Source: CAVAWX01 sp963642995 (GTDB lineage Bacteria; Actinomycetota; Coriobacteriia; Coriobacteriales; QAMH01). Taken from it: a DNA stretch of 29,850 bases. Where the stretch lies: positions 1-29,850 of the forward strand of contig CAVIIZ010000019.1 of NCBI GenBank assembly GCA_963642995.1, in the 5' to 3' direction. The notes beneath the pieces are model-generated. The model was not told the origin of the DNA. It worked only from the letters and a program-made list of their open reading frames with translations, and made no database searches. The position numbers were made by a program, and so were the translations under genes. Below are positions 8,171 through 16,275 of the stretch, piece after piece. Within the stretch, counting starts at the first letter, position 1. The number at the start of each line of letters is the position of its first letter.

Positions 8171-8222
8171 TTCTTTATATCCGAAGCAGCCCTTTGAACA
8201 ATATTATATCGTGTAGAGGGTC
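8171..8222 (+). promoter_or_regulatory. AT-rich candidate promoter region of the nrf-ccm cluster
   Basis: An AT-rich island (TTCTTTATAT, then TTGAACAATATTATATC) stands out in an otherwise GC-rich stretch, 20-70 bp before the nrfA start. TTGAAC (8194-8199) could be a -35, and TATTAT (8202-8207) a -10 of another start. No pair has ideal spacing, so the exact promoter is open. I see no convincing FNR/CRP half-site pair. The 8024-8170 part of the gap holds nothing else I recognise. Confidence 0.4.
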
Positions 8223-8241
8223 GAAAACGGAAGGGGCCGTC

Positions 8242-9600
8242 ATGACGCGTGTTTTCGGGAACAGGAAAATCGTCTTGTGCGCATGCGCGGGGCTGCTCGT
8301 CGTCGGTGGCGCGGGTCTCGGCGCTTGTGCCGCGAAGCCCAACCCGGGCAATCCCGTGCCGACTGCGGAAAAGCCCGCCGAGACGCCGGCGACCGACAAG
8401 TTCGGCATCGTCGACGCGGATTCGTGGAAGGACATTTACCCGCACCAGTACGCCTCGTATCTGCAAAACGCGGAAAAGACGCCGCCGTGGAGCGAGTACG
8501 AGTCGGCGGCAGCCGAGGACACGACCTCGGCAAAACCCGACGGGTTCCAGGCGACGGATGCGGGCACGGCCGACAAGCTCGAGGCCAAGCCGGAGATGAA
8601 ATCGCTGGGCAAGGGCTACGGCTATGCGAAGTACTATACCGAGCCGGCAAGCCACGTGTACTCGTTGTGGACGGTCACGCACAACGGGCGCATCAACGAC
8701 AAGACCAAGACCGGCTGCATCGCCTGCAAGTCGCCGCAGTTCTCTGCGCAAGTCGAGCAGGAAGGCGACAGCATATTCACCAAATCCTTCTACGACTACG
8801 TCGGCCAGTACACGGAAAACGTCTCCTGCGCCTCGTGCCACGGCAACGACCCGACCGAGCTGCGCGTCGATCGCGCCCAATGGCGACAGGTCATGGCAAA
8901 CGACACGACGGCCTCCATGGAAGGTCAGGTCTGCGGCCAGTGCCATTGCGACTACTCGATGTATCCCGGCACGAACGTTCCCACGAGCCCCTACACCGAC
9001 GGGCGCGCGTCCATGACGCCGGACAAGGCGCTTGCCTGGTACGACGCGAACATGCCCGACGGCGACTGGACCTACGAGTCCACGGGCGCGAAGATGATCG
9101 CCGTGCGCCACGCTGAATACGAGTTCAACTACGGTGGCGAGGGCAACCACATGACCAATCTTGGCTACGATTGCAGCGACTGCCACATGTCGGTCAAGCG
9201 CGCAGACGACGGCACGGCCTACACCGACCACAACTGGAGCAGCCCGACCGAAAACGACGGGCTCGTCTCGCGCGATTGCTCGAAGTGCCACAAGGATCTC
9301 AAAGCCGAGGTCAAGGCCTGGCAGGACGAGATAGACACACGCACCCACAATCTGGGTCTGCGCGAGGAGAAGGCCACGAAGAACTTCGAGGACGCGATCG
9401 CGGCCGGCACCCTCTCCGACGAGCAGAAGGCGCGCCTCCAGAAGATCCAGCGCGATGCGGGCTACTATTGGAACCTGTGCACGGCGGAAAACTCCAAGGG
9501 CGCGCACAACCCGACGCTGTTCCGCGAGACTTTGGCCAAAGGCGAGCAGCTCATGGAGGAGGCCGACCAGATCCTGGGCGTCTCCTCGCAGGTGAGCTAG
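8242..9600 (+). CDS. nrfA: Cytochrome c nitrite reductase (ammonia-forming), pentaheme, lipoprotein
   Basis: Catalyses six-electron reduction of nitrite to ammonium outside the membrane. The N-terminal segment has Arg/Lys, a hydrophobic stretch and the lipobox LGAC with Cys29, so it is probably lipid-anchored. Heme motifs: the active-site CIACK (159-163), then CASCH (196-200), CGQCH (231-235), CSDCH (311-315) and CSKCH (346-350). This CXXCK plus four CXXCH order is the NrfA signature. RHAEYEFNYGGEGNH supplies the usual His region before the fourth heme, and CGQCHCDYSMY the conserved Tyr region. Length 452 aa is close to typical. The ATG at 8242 follows AAGGGG. The nrfH-like gene and ccmEFABCD follow in the same direction. 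Confidence 0.93.
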   Translation: MTRVFGNRKIVLCACAGLLVVGGAGLGACAAKPNPGNPVPTAEKPAETPATDKFGIVDADSWKDIYPHQYASYLQNAEKTPPWSEYESAAAEDTTSAKPDGFQATDAGTADKLEAKPEMKSLGKGYGYAKYYTEPASHVYSLWTVTHNGRINDKTKTGCIACKSPQFSAQVEQEGDSIFTKSFYDYVGQYTENVSCASCHGNDPTELRVDRAQWRQVMANDTTASMEGQVCGQCHCDYSMYPGTNVPTSPYTDGRASMTPDKALAWYDANMPDGDWTYESTGAKMIAVRHAEYEFNYGGEGNHMTNLGYDCSDCHMSVKRADDGTAYTDHNWSSPTENDGLVSRDCSKCHKDLKAEVKAWQDEIDTRTHNLGLREEKATKNFEDAIAAGTLSDEQKARLQKIQRDAGYYWNLCTAENSKGAHNPTLFRETLAKGEQLMEEADQILGVSSQVS

Positions 9601-9649
9601 GCACCCGTTCCACCTACGGGCAAACAGGACTCGAAAAGGGGTGTCGCCG

Positions 9650-10429
9650 ATGAACGAAGACCAGGTGAAAGAGGCTGCCGGGGCGGCCGATGCGGACGTC
9701 GCGCCCGAGAAGGCCGATGCGGTCTCGAGTGCCTCGGAGGCCAGGCCCCGCGCCCGCCGCGGCAGGAAGGGGCGCGTCGCCGTCCTCGTCGTGGTCGTCG
9801 TCTTGGTGTGCGCCGGCGCGGGCATGTACGTGTGGCACGACCAACCCGGTTTCTGCGGCACGCTCTGTCATATCGAGCAGGCCTATGTGGACAACTACTA
9901 TCAGGAGCAGGGCCAGCCCGGCACGGACAAGTACGGCAACGAGGTCTCGGACACGAACGCCATGATGGCCGTGCTGCACCGCTCGAACAAGACGACGGCG
10001 AAACCCGAGATAGTCTGCGTGGACTGCCACATACCCAACATGGGCGAGCTCGCGCACGACGGGGTCAACTACGTCACGGGCAACTACTACCAGCCGCGCG
10101 ACGAGCGCAGCGGCGCCGACCTCGAGAAGTGGGATGGCAAGGATTCCGATGCGCTGTGCGCCAACGAGAATTGCCACAGCTACCTTTTGGGCGAGGGCGG
10201 CACGGTCAACCGCGACAAGCTCGCCTCCGCCACGGCCGACATGGAGTTCAACCCGCACGACACGCACCATTCGACGCAGATGCAATGCACGACCTGCCAC
10301 AAGGGGCACCGTGCCTCCGTGCTAGCATGTACGGGCTGTCACGAGCATGAGAACGTGGCCTTGCCGGATGGGTGGATCTCCCAGGCGCAAAGCGACGAGT
10401 TGATGGACAAGAGCTTGAAAGGCGAGTAG
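9650..10429 (+). CDS. nrfH: NrfH/NapC-type membrane multiheme cytochrome c, quinol-to-NrfA electron donor
   Basis: One membrane segment (about 43-62) after a charged 40-residue cytoplasmic N-terminus is followed at once by HDQPGFCGTLCHIE, the NapC/NrfH layout in which the first heme lies near the quinol site. Heme motifs: CX3CH CGTLCH (69-74), CVDCH (123-127), CX4CH CANENCH (170-176), CTTCH (213-217) and CTGCH (227-231). NrfH normally has four canonical CXXCH motifs; the first and third here are unusual and there are five. The start is the ATG at 9650 with AAAAGGGG about 9 bases upstream; an in-frame GTG at 9641 has no room for a ribosome site. Placement after nrfA supports partnership in one complex. 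Confidence 0.85.
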   Translation: MNEDQVKEAAGAADADVAPEKADAVSSASEARPRARRGRKGRVAVLVVVVVLVCAGAGMYVWHDQPGFCGTLCHIEQAYVDNYYQEQGQPGTDKYGNEVSDTNAMMAVLHRSNKTTAKPEIVCVDCHIPNMGELAHDGVNYVTGNYYQPRDERSGADLEKWDGKDSDALCANENCHSYLLGEGGTVNRDKLASATADMEFNPHDTHHSTQMQCTTCHKGHRASVLACTGCHEHENVALPDGWISQAQSDELMDKSLKGE

Positions 10430-10439
10430 CACCGTAGAT

Positions 10440-11114
10440 ATGTCATCCAGCAGCAAGAAGACACGCTATGCGGTGGTCGGCGGCATCGTCGTTATCGTGC
10501 TCGTGGCCGCCGCCGCGTTCTTGTCGGCGGGTACGGTGGCGACGGCCATGAGCGTGGGCGAGGCGGCCGTCGATGCCTCCTCGGGCAAGAAGGTCGAGGT
10601 CACGGGCAACGTCGTCGACGACTCCTACAAGATATCCGGCGACACGCTCGACTTCTCCATTTACGATCCGGACAACCCGTCCGCGACCCTGCCGGTTCGC
10701 TACGACCGCGGCGTGTCGGCCACTTTCGGCAACGGGGTCACGGCCATATGCACGGGCACGCTCGAGGGTGGCGTGCTGCGCTGCACCCAGCTGGTCACGA
10801 AGTGCCCGAGCAAGTACGAGACGGCAAGCGACGCCTTGTCCGTCTCCCAGCTGAAGGGCTACGGCGAGGCGATCGTGTCGAAGAACGTGAAGGTGAGGGG
10901 GACGCTTTCGGCGGGCAGCCTGAAAGGCGTCGACGGCGACCCGCGCCTCGTGCTCGAGGAGGCGGGCGCATCAGGCGAGCAGCTGCCCGTGCGCTACGCC
11001 GGGGCGCTTTCGGATGCGGTTCGCGAGAAAGCGGCGCTCGTCGTGACGGGCGCCTTGCAAAAAGACGGAACCTTCGAGGCGACGCAGGTCGCCCTCGAGG
11101 ACACGGGCAATTGA
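10440..11114 (+). CDS. ccmE: Cytochrome c-type biogenesis protein CcmE, Cys (CxxxY) variant with a second OB-like half
   Basis: CcmE is the membrane-anchored heme chaperone of Ccm System I, taking heme from CcmC and handing it to CcmF. One N-terminal anchor (about 11-31) precedes an OB-fold domain. The heme-binding site is CPSKY (Cys122, Tyr126) in LVTKCPSKYE, where most CcmE have His in LAKHDE. The Cys variant is known from Desulfovibrio and archaea whose systems lack CcmH. The protein is 224 aa, against about 150. Residues about 140-224 repeat the pattern of the first half (VEVTGNV / VKVRGTL, then TLPVRYD / QLPVRYA, then CTGTLEGG / VTGALQKDG) without Cys/Tyr, so the OB domain seems duplicated. 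It lies 10 bases after nrfH. Confidence 0.88.
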   Translation: MSSSSKKTRYAVVGGIVVIVLVAAAAFLSAGTVATAMSVGEAAVDASSGKKVEVTGNVVDDSYKISGDTLDFSIYDPDNPSATLPVRYDRGVSATFGNGVTAICTGTLEGGVLRCTQLVTKCPSKYETASDALSVSQLKGYGEAIVSKNVKVRGTLSAGSLKGVDGDPRLVLEEAGASGEQLPVRYAGALSDAVREKAALVVTGALQKDGTFEATQVALEDTGN

Positions 11115-11130
11115 TGGGTTTTCGGTCTCC

Positions 11131-13434
11131 ATGTTCAACGCCATAGGGAATTTCTGCCTGCTCGTCGCCTTCGTCTCCGTCGTGGCGGGTTTCGCGTCCA
11201 GCCTTTTGGCATGCACCTTCGCCCGCCGAAAGGCGCCGCAGACGCGCGGGCTGCTCATGTGGGCCGCGCTTTTGGGTGCGGGGCTCGTGTTCGTCGCCTT
11301 GACCATGTGCTGCCTCGTCATCGTCGTGTGCCTGTTTTCCGGCGACACCTCCATCGAGTACGTCGTCGAGGAGCGCAGCGACGCCGGCGACGGATTGCGC
11401 TGGCTGTACCTGCTGTCCGGCTTGTGGGCGGGCAGCCAGGGCTCCCTGCTCTTTTGGGCATGGCTCATCTCGGCTTTCGTCTTCTACATGGCCTACCGGT
11501 ACTACAACTCGGGCGAGAGGGTCGACGCGGCGGCGCTTTCCATCCAGTTCGCCGTGCTGGCCGTCTTCTCGGCCACCCTGCTCTTCTCCGAGGACATGCG
11601 CCCCTTCATCCCGACCGATGAGAGCTACTTCGACGCGAACGGCGAGCTTGCGGTGGCGGCATCTGTCCTCGGGATGAACCCGCTGCTCGAGCATTGGGCC
11701 ATGGCCATACACCCGCCCACGTTGTTCATCGGCTACGCGGGCATGACGGTGCCGTTTTCCTATGCGCTCGCCGCCTTGCTCGCAGGCGACGACTCGTGCA
11801 CATGGGTCGAACGGGTGAACGGGGTGACGGCGTTTTCGTGGCTGTTCTTGGGCGCTGGCATCGGGCTGGGCGCCGTGTGGGCCTACGTCGTCTTGGGCTG
11901 GGGCGGCTATTGGGGCTGGGACCCCGTGGAAAACGCGAGCCTGCTGTCGTGGCTGTGCTGCGTCGCCCTCATGCACTCCTTCACCGTCTACCGCACGCAC
12001 GGCGCCTTCAAGCGCTGGAGCGTCGTCGCGGCCTGCCTGGCCTTCATGTTCGTCCTCGTGGCCACCTTCATCACGCGCTCCGGCATCGTCTCGAGCGTGC
12101 ACGCGTTCCAAGGCGACACGGTCTCCGCGTGGCTGTTCGGGGCGGCCATCTGCGTGGCGGGCCTTGCGGCGCTTTGCGGCGTCTTCGTGCGCCCGAAGAC
12201 GTTTGGGAAGACGGGAGGAGAAGGCGGCGCGGGTGAAAACGGCGCTGCGGCAGATGGCAAAGGCGCCGGCGGAGGCGAGAGCGCCGGCGAAGGCGAGGGC
12301 TCCTTCTTCAATCTGGAGTTCGCCTACTTCCTGAACAACCTCGTCATGATCGCCTGCTCGTTTCTGCTCGCCTACCTCACCCTCGCCTCGGCCCTGCCGT
12401 CGTGGATGCCGCTCGGCGGCCAGAGCGTGCCGACGAGCATGTACGCGGCCATAGCCCGCCCCGTCGGCATCGTGGCCACCTTCATCATCCTCGCCGTCGT
12501 CGCGGTGGCGCCGCTGCTCGGATGGCGCAAAGCCGGCGGCAGGCGCTTTTGGCGGCGCCTCCGCGTTCCCGCGCTTGCCGCGCTCGCGGTCTTCGCCGCG
12601 CTCGTCGCCTACTGGGCCTTGTGCCTTCTGCCCGCCTACGATGCACAGGTGGCGGCAGGCGGCAGCGGCGCGCAAGACCTTCTCGCGGCAGGGCCTGCCG
12701 TCTATTGCCACGCGCTCGCCATCGCGGCGTTTGCCGTCGCCTCGCTGCTTTTGTGCACGAGCCTCGCCTCCTTCGCCCGCGCCTTTTCGGCCGTGCGCGC
12801 CGCAGGCTCGGACGCGCGGGGACGGACGGGAAGCCCCGAGACCCTCGCGTCCATCGCGCGCGACGCCTCGCCGCGGCAGCCGTCCCGCCGCAGCCCGCGC
12901 GTCTTCTTCGGGCGTCTGGGCGGGATGCTTGCCCATGCCGGCCTCGCCGTCATCCTCATCGGCCTCGTGGGCTCGAGCATGTACGTCACCGAGAAGAGCG
13001 GGTATCTGGCAGGAGACGACGACTCTCAGGCAAGCCACGAGATCCAGATAGGTTCCTACACGGTCTCGCCGGGCGAGGCCACGGGCGAGAGGTACGAGGA
13101 CGGCGCCCTCTACAAGCTCACGTTGAACGTGAAGGATGCGAACGGGGAAAGCTTCACCATGACCCCCTCCATCTACCTCGACATGTCGACGAGCCAGCAA
13201 AAGTACAACGCCGCCGTCGTCTCGAGCATCGGACACGACGTCTTCGCGGTCTACCAAGGCGTCAACGACGACGGCGACTATTCGGTGGACTTGCGGATAA
13301 ACCCGCTCATCTCCTTTGTGTGGGCGGGCTTTGCCCTGCTCATGCTGGGCACTGCGATCGGGCTTTTCGCCAAGCGCGACGCCCGCCCCGCCCTGGTCTG
13401 CAAGCCCGGGGACGCGAAAGGCGGGGCCAGGTGA
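11131..13434 (+). CDS. ccmF: Heme lyase component CcmF
   Basis: Polytopic membrane heme lyase that attaches heme to apocytochrome c on the outer face. The heme-handling WWD motif is GWGGYWGWDPVENAS (Trp257 to Pro265), and HPPTLFIGYAG precedes it, as in CcmF/NrfE. It has many membrane helices and a large external C-terminal domain before the last helix; 767 aa is long. A charged Gly/Glu/Ala linker at about 350-390 adds length. It starts 16 bases after ccmE and its TGA overlaps the ccmA GTG. It is the only CcmF-like gene here, so it may have to serve both CXXCH and the CXXCK heme of NrfA. Confidence 0.93.
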   Translation: MFNAIGNFCLLVAFVSVVAGFASSLLACTFARRKAPQTRGLLMWAALLGAGLVFVALTMCCLVIVVCLFSGDTSIEYVVEERSDAGDGLRWLYLLSGLWAGSQGSLLFWAWLISAFVFYMAYRYYNSGERVDAAALSIQFAVLAVFSATLLFSEDMRPFIPTDESYFDANGELAVAASVLGMNPLLEHWAMAIHPPTLFIGYAGMTVPFSYALAALLAGDDSCTWVERVNGVTAFSWLFLGAGIGLGAVWAYVVLGWGGYWGWDPVENASLLSWLCCVALMHSFTVYRTHGAFKRWSVVAACLAFMFVLVATFITRSGIVSSVHAFQGDTVSAWLFGAAICVAGLAALCGVFVRPKTFGKTGGEGGAGENGAAADGKGAGGGESAGEGEGSFFNLEFAYFLNNLVMIACSFLLAYLTLASALPSWMPLGGQSVPTSMYAAIARPVGIVATFIILAVVAVAPLLGWRKAGGRRFWRRLRVPALAALAVFAALVAYWALCLLPAYDAQVAAGGSGAQDLLAAGPAVYCHALAIAAFAVASLLLCTSLASFARAFSAVRAAGSDARGRTGSPETLASIARDASPRQPSRRSPRVFFGRLGGMLAHAGLAVILIGLVGSSMYVTEKSGYLAGDDDSQASHEIQIGSYTVSPGEATGERYEDGALYKLTLNVKDANGESFTMTPSIYLDMSTSQQKYNAAVVSSIGHDVFAVYQGVNDDGDYSVDLRINPLISFVWAGFALLMLGTAIGLFAKRDARPALVCKPGDAKGGAR

Positions 13435-14213
13435 GCGAGACGGCGATTTCAGCCCGCGGCCTGTCGCGTGCCTACGCGCATCGCCGCGCCCTGCGCGACG
13501 TCAGCTTCGAGTTGCCACGCGGCGCCTCCCTTGCCGTGCTCGGGCCTAACGGCGCGGGCAAGTCCACCTTGCTGCGCATACTCGCCGGTCTCGAGCGCCG
13601 CAGCTCCGGCGATTTCACCATCTTCGGCCTCGACCCCGAGAAACAAGGCGACGAGCTGCGCGCCCGCATGGGGTTTCTCACCCACAAGCCCATGCTCTAC
13701 CCGGACTTGACCCCGCGGGAAAACCTCCTCTTCTTCGCGCGCCTCTACGGCGTGCCCGACCCGCGCGCACGCGTCGCGGAGCTGCTCGACGCCGTGGAGC
13801 TGTCGCACCGCGCAGACGATGCCGTGCGCGGCTTCTCGCGCGGGATGGTGCAGCGCCTGGCACTTGCCCGTGCGCTCGTCGCCGACCCCGAGCTGCTCTT
13901 GCTCGACGAGCCTTACACCGGGCTGGACCCGCGCGCCGCCGCGACGCTCGAGGGCATGGTCTTCGGTTCGGGCTGCGCCGTAGGCCCGGATGCGGCTGCC
14001 GACGCGGGCTCGCATTCCGGCGTCGGCGCGGACCCGGCCGCGGGCCGCACCGTCGTCGTGGTCAGCCACGACCCGAAGACCGCGTGGCGGCACGCGAGCC
14101 ACGTCATGGTGCTCGTGCACGGCACGCTCGCCGCCTTCGAGGAGGCGGCGCCCGGCGCCTACCCGGAGTTTTCCGAGCGCTACGCGGCGCTGCTCGAGGG
14201 GGGCCGGCGATGA
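13431..14213 (+). CDS. ccmA: Cytochrome c biogenesis ABC transporter ATP-binding protein CcmA
   Basis: ATPase of the CcmABCD complex, which releases heme-loaded CcmE from CcmC. Walker A is GPNGAGKST (38-46), the signature region is FSRGMVQRLALARAL, and Walker B is LLLLDEPYTGLDP. The signature reads FSRGM where most ABC proteins have LSGGQ, as is usual for CcmA-like ATPases. There is an insertion of about 25 Gly/Ala/Asp-rich residues between Walker B and the switch histidine (VVVVSHD). The GTG at 13431 overlaps the ccmF stop, and the TGA overlaps the ccmB ATG, so the genes are translationally coupled. 260 aa. Confidence 0.92.
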   Translation: MSETAISARGLSRAYAHRRALRDVSFELPRGASLAVLGPNGAGKSTLLRILAGLERRSSGDFTIFGLDPEKQGDELRARMGFLTHKPMLYPDLTPRENLLFFARLYGVPDPRARVAELLDAVELSHRADDAVRGFSRGMVQRLALARALVADPELLLLDEPYTGLDPRAAATLEGMVFGSGCAVGPDAAADAGSHSGVGADPAAGRTVVVVSHDPKTAWRHASHVMVLVHGTLAAFEEAAPGAYPEFSERYAALLEGGRR

Positions 14214-14956
14214 GGCGGCCGGCAAAGCCCACGACGAGGCCCGCGACGGGGCGCGCCCCCTCGTTTTTCGCCCAGTACCGTCTCCTTCTGGCAAAAGACC
14301 TGCGCCAGGAGTTCAAGACGCGTTCGATGCTGGCCGATATGGGCTTCTACGCCCTGCTCGTCCTCGTCGTCTGCGGCGTGGCCTCCTCGCGAGACGGCGG
14401 GTCGGACGCCGTCTCGCAGCTTGCCGGCGGCCTCGTCTGGGTCGTCATCGTGTTCTCGGCGCTGCTGGGCCTGTCGCGTTCGTTTTCGCACGAGCGCGAG
14501 GCGGCGGCGCTCGAGGGCGTCATGCTCGCGCCCGTCGACCGTTCCGTCATCTACCTGGCGAAACTCTCCGCCAACCTCGTTTTCCTGGCGCTGGTCGAGG
14601 TCGTCGTCTTGCCGCTGTTCTGGCTGTTCTTGCTGGGCGGCGCACCGTTGCCGGCGACCTTTCCCTTCACCGTCGCGGCCATCGCGGCCGGCAGCGTCGG
14701 CGTCTCGGCGGTCGGCACGATGCTTGCCACGTTGGCCATGCGCGCGCGTGGCGGCGAGGTCTTGCTCGCCATCCTCTTCATCCCGCTTTCCCTGCCCTTG
14801 CTCTATTCTTGCGTCGCCGCGACGGGAGCCGCCTTCGCGGGCGCGGACGGGTGGATGGACGCCTTCGTGCCCGCCATGGTCTTGATGTGCGCCTACGACG
14901 TGGTCATGACGCTGGTCTCGTGGGTGCTCTACGATTTCGCGCTGGAAAGCGGATGA
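14210..14956 (+). CDS. ccmB: Heme exporter protein CcmB
   Basis: Membrane subunit of the CcmABCD release complex. A short basic N-terminus leads to the family motif LLLAKDLRQEFKTRSML, then about six hydrophobic helices, with SFSHEREAAALEGVMLAPVD in the first cytoplasmic loop as is typical for CcmB. Length 248 aa is slightly above the usual 220. The ATG at 14210 overlaps the ccmA stop (ATGA); in-frame upstream codons back to 14084 lie inside ccmA and are not needed. ccmC follows. Confidence 0.92.
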   Translation: MRRPAKPTTRPATGRAPSFFAQYRLLLAKDLRQEFKTRSMLADMGFYALLVLVVCGVASSRDGGSDAVSQLAGGLVWVVIVFSALLGLSRSFSHEREAAALEGVMLAPVDRSVIYLAKLSANLVFLALVEVVVLPLFWLFLLGGAPLPATFPFTVAAIAAGSVGVSAVGTMLATLAMRARGGEVLLAILFIPLSLPLLYSCVAATGAAFAGADGWMDAFVPAMVLMCAYDVVMTLVSWVLYDFALESG

Positions 14957-15074
14957 GGGGGGCGGGTCTTTCGGGATGGAGACTGACGGCGCGCAGGGAA
15001 CGGGCGGCACGGCCGCGACGGCAGGGAACACGGCCGCAACGGGCGGCATGGGAAAGCGAGACGGGGGAGACGGC

Positions 15075-15878
15075 ATGGAAAAACTCGACGTGCAACCCGC
15101 GCAGGCCGGGGAGGGCGCGGCGCGAGCGGACGGCGCGCGTCCCGATCGGGGCCGTTCGCTCGTGCGCGAGCAGCTCGCGCTGGCCGCCGGCGCCGTCTTG
15201 AGCGCCGCCGGCTTCATATGCGCCTTCACCGTCGCGCCGCTCGTCTTGGGCGCCGAGGTCGTGCCCGAGCTCGTGGGCGACACCATGGTGCAAAACCAGC
15301 TGCTCTTCAGCCAGAAGATCTTCTACTTCCACATGCCGGTGGCGCTCGTCTCCTTCGTCGCGGTGCTCTTCCAGGCGGCCTTCTCCATCGCCTACCTGAA
15401 GACGCGCGACGCGGCATGGGATCTGCGCGCGCGCACCGCGATGGAAGTCGGCCTCGTCTTCATCGTGTGCACCATGGCCACGGGCGTCGCGTGGACGCGT
15501 TTCGAGTGGGGCGTGTGGTGGACCTGGGAGCCGCGCCTGACCACCTACCTCGTCTTGCTGCTCTTGGCCATCGCCTACTTCGTCTTGCGCCGCGCCTTCG
15601 ACGGGCAGGAGCGCCAGGGCGTGCTGGCGGCGGTTTTCGGCGTGCTCCTCTTCGTCGACGTGCCCGTGTGCTTTGCCGTCACGCGCCTCATCCCCAACAC
15701 GACCCATCCCGTCATCTTGCGCAGCGACGGCGGCATGACGGCCGAGATGGTCGTGGCGCTGTTGCTCGCCTTGGCGGGCATGGCGCTTGCGGCCTGGGCG
15801 CTCTACCGTCTGCGCCTGCGCCAGGCAGCCGTCGCGGCCCGCATCGCCGCCCTGAAGGACATGCTCGAACAGGATTGA
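15075..15878 (+). CDS. ccmC: Heme handling protein CcmC
   Basis: CcmC presents heme to CcmE at the outer face of the membrane. The WWD motif is WGVWWTWEPRLT, flanked by the conserved histidines in KIFYFHMPVAL and IPNTTHPVILR. Six hydrophobic helices are visible. I prefer the ATG at 15075, with GGGGGAG 5 bases upstream, giving 267 aa. An in-frame ATG at 14976 would add 33 low-complexity residues rich in Gly, Thr and Ala, preceded by a G-rich stretch, and is the main alternative. It follows ccmB by about 118 bp (20 bp with the longer start) and precedes ccmD. Confidence 0.9.
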   Translation: MEKLDVQPAQAGEGAARADGARPDRGRSLVREQLALAAGAVLSAAGFICAFTVAPLVLGAEVVPELVGDTMVQNQLLFSQKIFYFHMPVALVSFVAVLFQAAFSIAYLKTRDAAWDLRARTAMEVGLVFIVCTMATGVAWTRFEWGVWWTWEPRLTTYLVLLLLAIAYFVLRRAFDGQERQGVLAAVFGVLLFVDVPVCFAVTRLIPNTTHPVILRSDGGMTAEMVVALLLALAGMALAAWALYRLRLRQAAVAARIAALKDMLEQD

Positions 15879-15893
15879 GATAGGAGACCTACC

Positions 15894-16088
15894 GTGAACT
15901 CGTTGCTCTCGTCTGTCTACAGCGCCGTTTTGCCGAGCGCCCCCTACGTCATCGCCGCCTACGTGCTCGTCTGGGTCGCCTTGTTCGCCTTCGTCGCGGT
16001 GTTGGCGCGCGGCGTCCGCAAAAACGAGCGCGACCTCGCGCGCATCGAGGCCGAGATGGAGAAAATGCGGGAAAAAGTGCCCGAATAG
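15894..16088 (+). CDS. ccmD: Small membrane protein CcmD
   Basis: A 64-residue protein with one membrane helix (about 17-38, APYVIAAYVLVWVALFAFV) followed by a basic, charged coiled-coil-like tail (NERDLARIEAEMEKMREK). That is the CcmD pattern. CcmD is needed to release holo-CcmE from CcmC/CcmAB. The start is the GTG at 15894 with AGGAGA about 6 bases upstream, 15 bases after the ccmC stop. Sequence conservation in CcmD is low; the call rests on size, topology and position at the end of the ccm cluster. Confidence 0.82.
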   Translation: MNSLLSSVYSAVLPSAPYVIAAYVLVWVALFAFVAVLARGVRKNERDLARIEAEMEKMREKVPE

Positions 16089-16091
16089 GTG

Positions 16092-16121
16092 TTGTGTTTC
16101 TCGGAAATTGCTTTATATTCT
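16092..16121 (+). promoter_or_regulatory. Promoter upstream of the Tat flavoprotein gene
   Basis: TTGTGT (16092-16097) and TATATT (16114-16119, spacer 16) or TATTCT (16116-16121, spacer 18) make a reasonable sigma-70-like pair in an AT-rich patch just after ccmD. It implies a leader of roughly 150 nt before the start at 16276. I see no operator or riboswitch in that leader. Confidence 0.5.
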
Positions 16122-16275
16122 AGGCGTTTTTCGGGAAAGGGGCGCGCAAGGCCGGGTCCGGATGGCGCACGAGACCGTCCGTGCCGTGCATGCGCGGCGG
16201 TCGGACGTCGTGCGGCAGGCGGTCGTCCCGCGCAGGCCTTGCCGCAGGATGGAAACGCACGAAGGGGGGGCGCAT

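Noticed and set aside
8024..8216. Continuation of the MFS-remnant frame to 8216 as a 145-aa protein
   Set aside because: After about 7943 the frame turns Arg/Pro-rich with no membrane helix, while another frame carries the MFS-like tail; it is read-through of a decayed gene.
10795..13257. 820-codon minus-strand open frame opposite ccmE/ccmF
   Set aside because: Composition is Arg/Gly/His/Asp-rich with no motif; ccmF on the plus strand is clearly the real gene.
15075..15878. CcmC read as CcsA/ResC of System II
   Set aside because: The size, six-helix pattern, flanking ccmB and ccmD and the absence of ResB fit CcmC.
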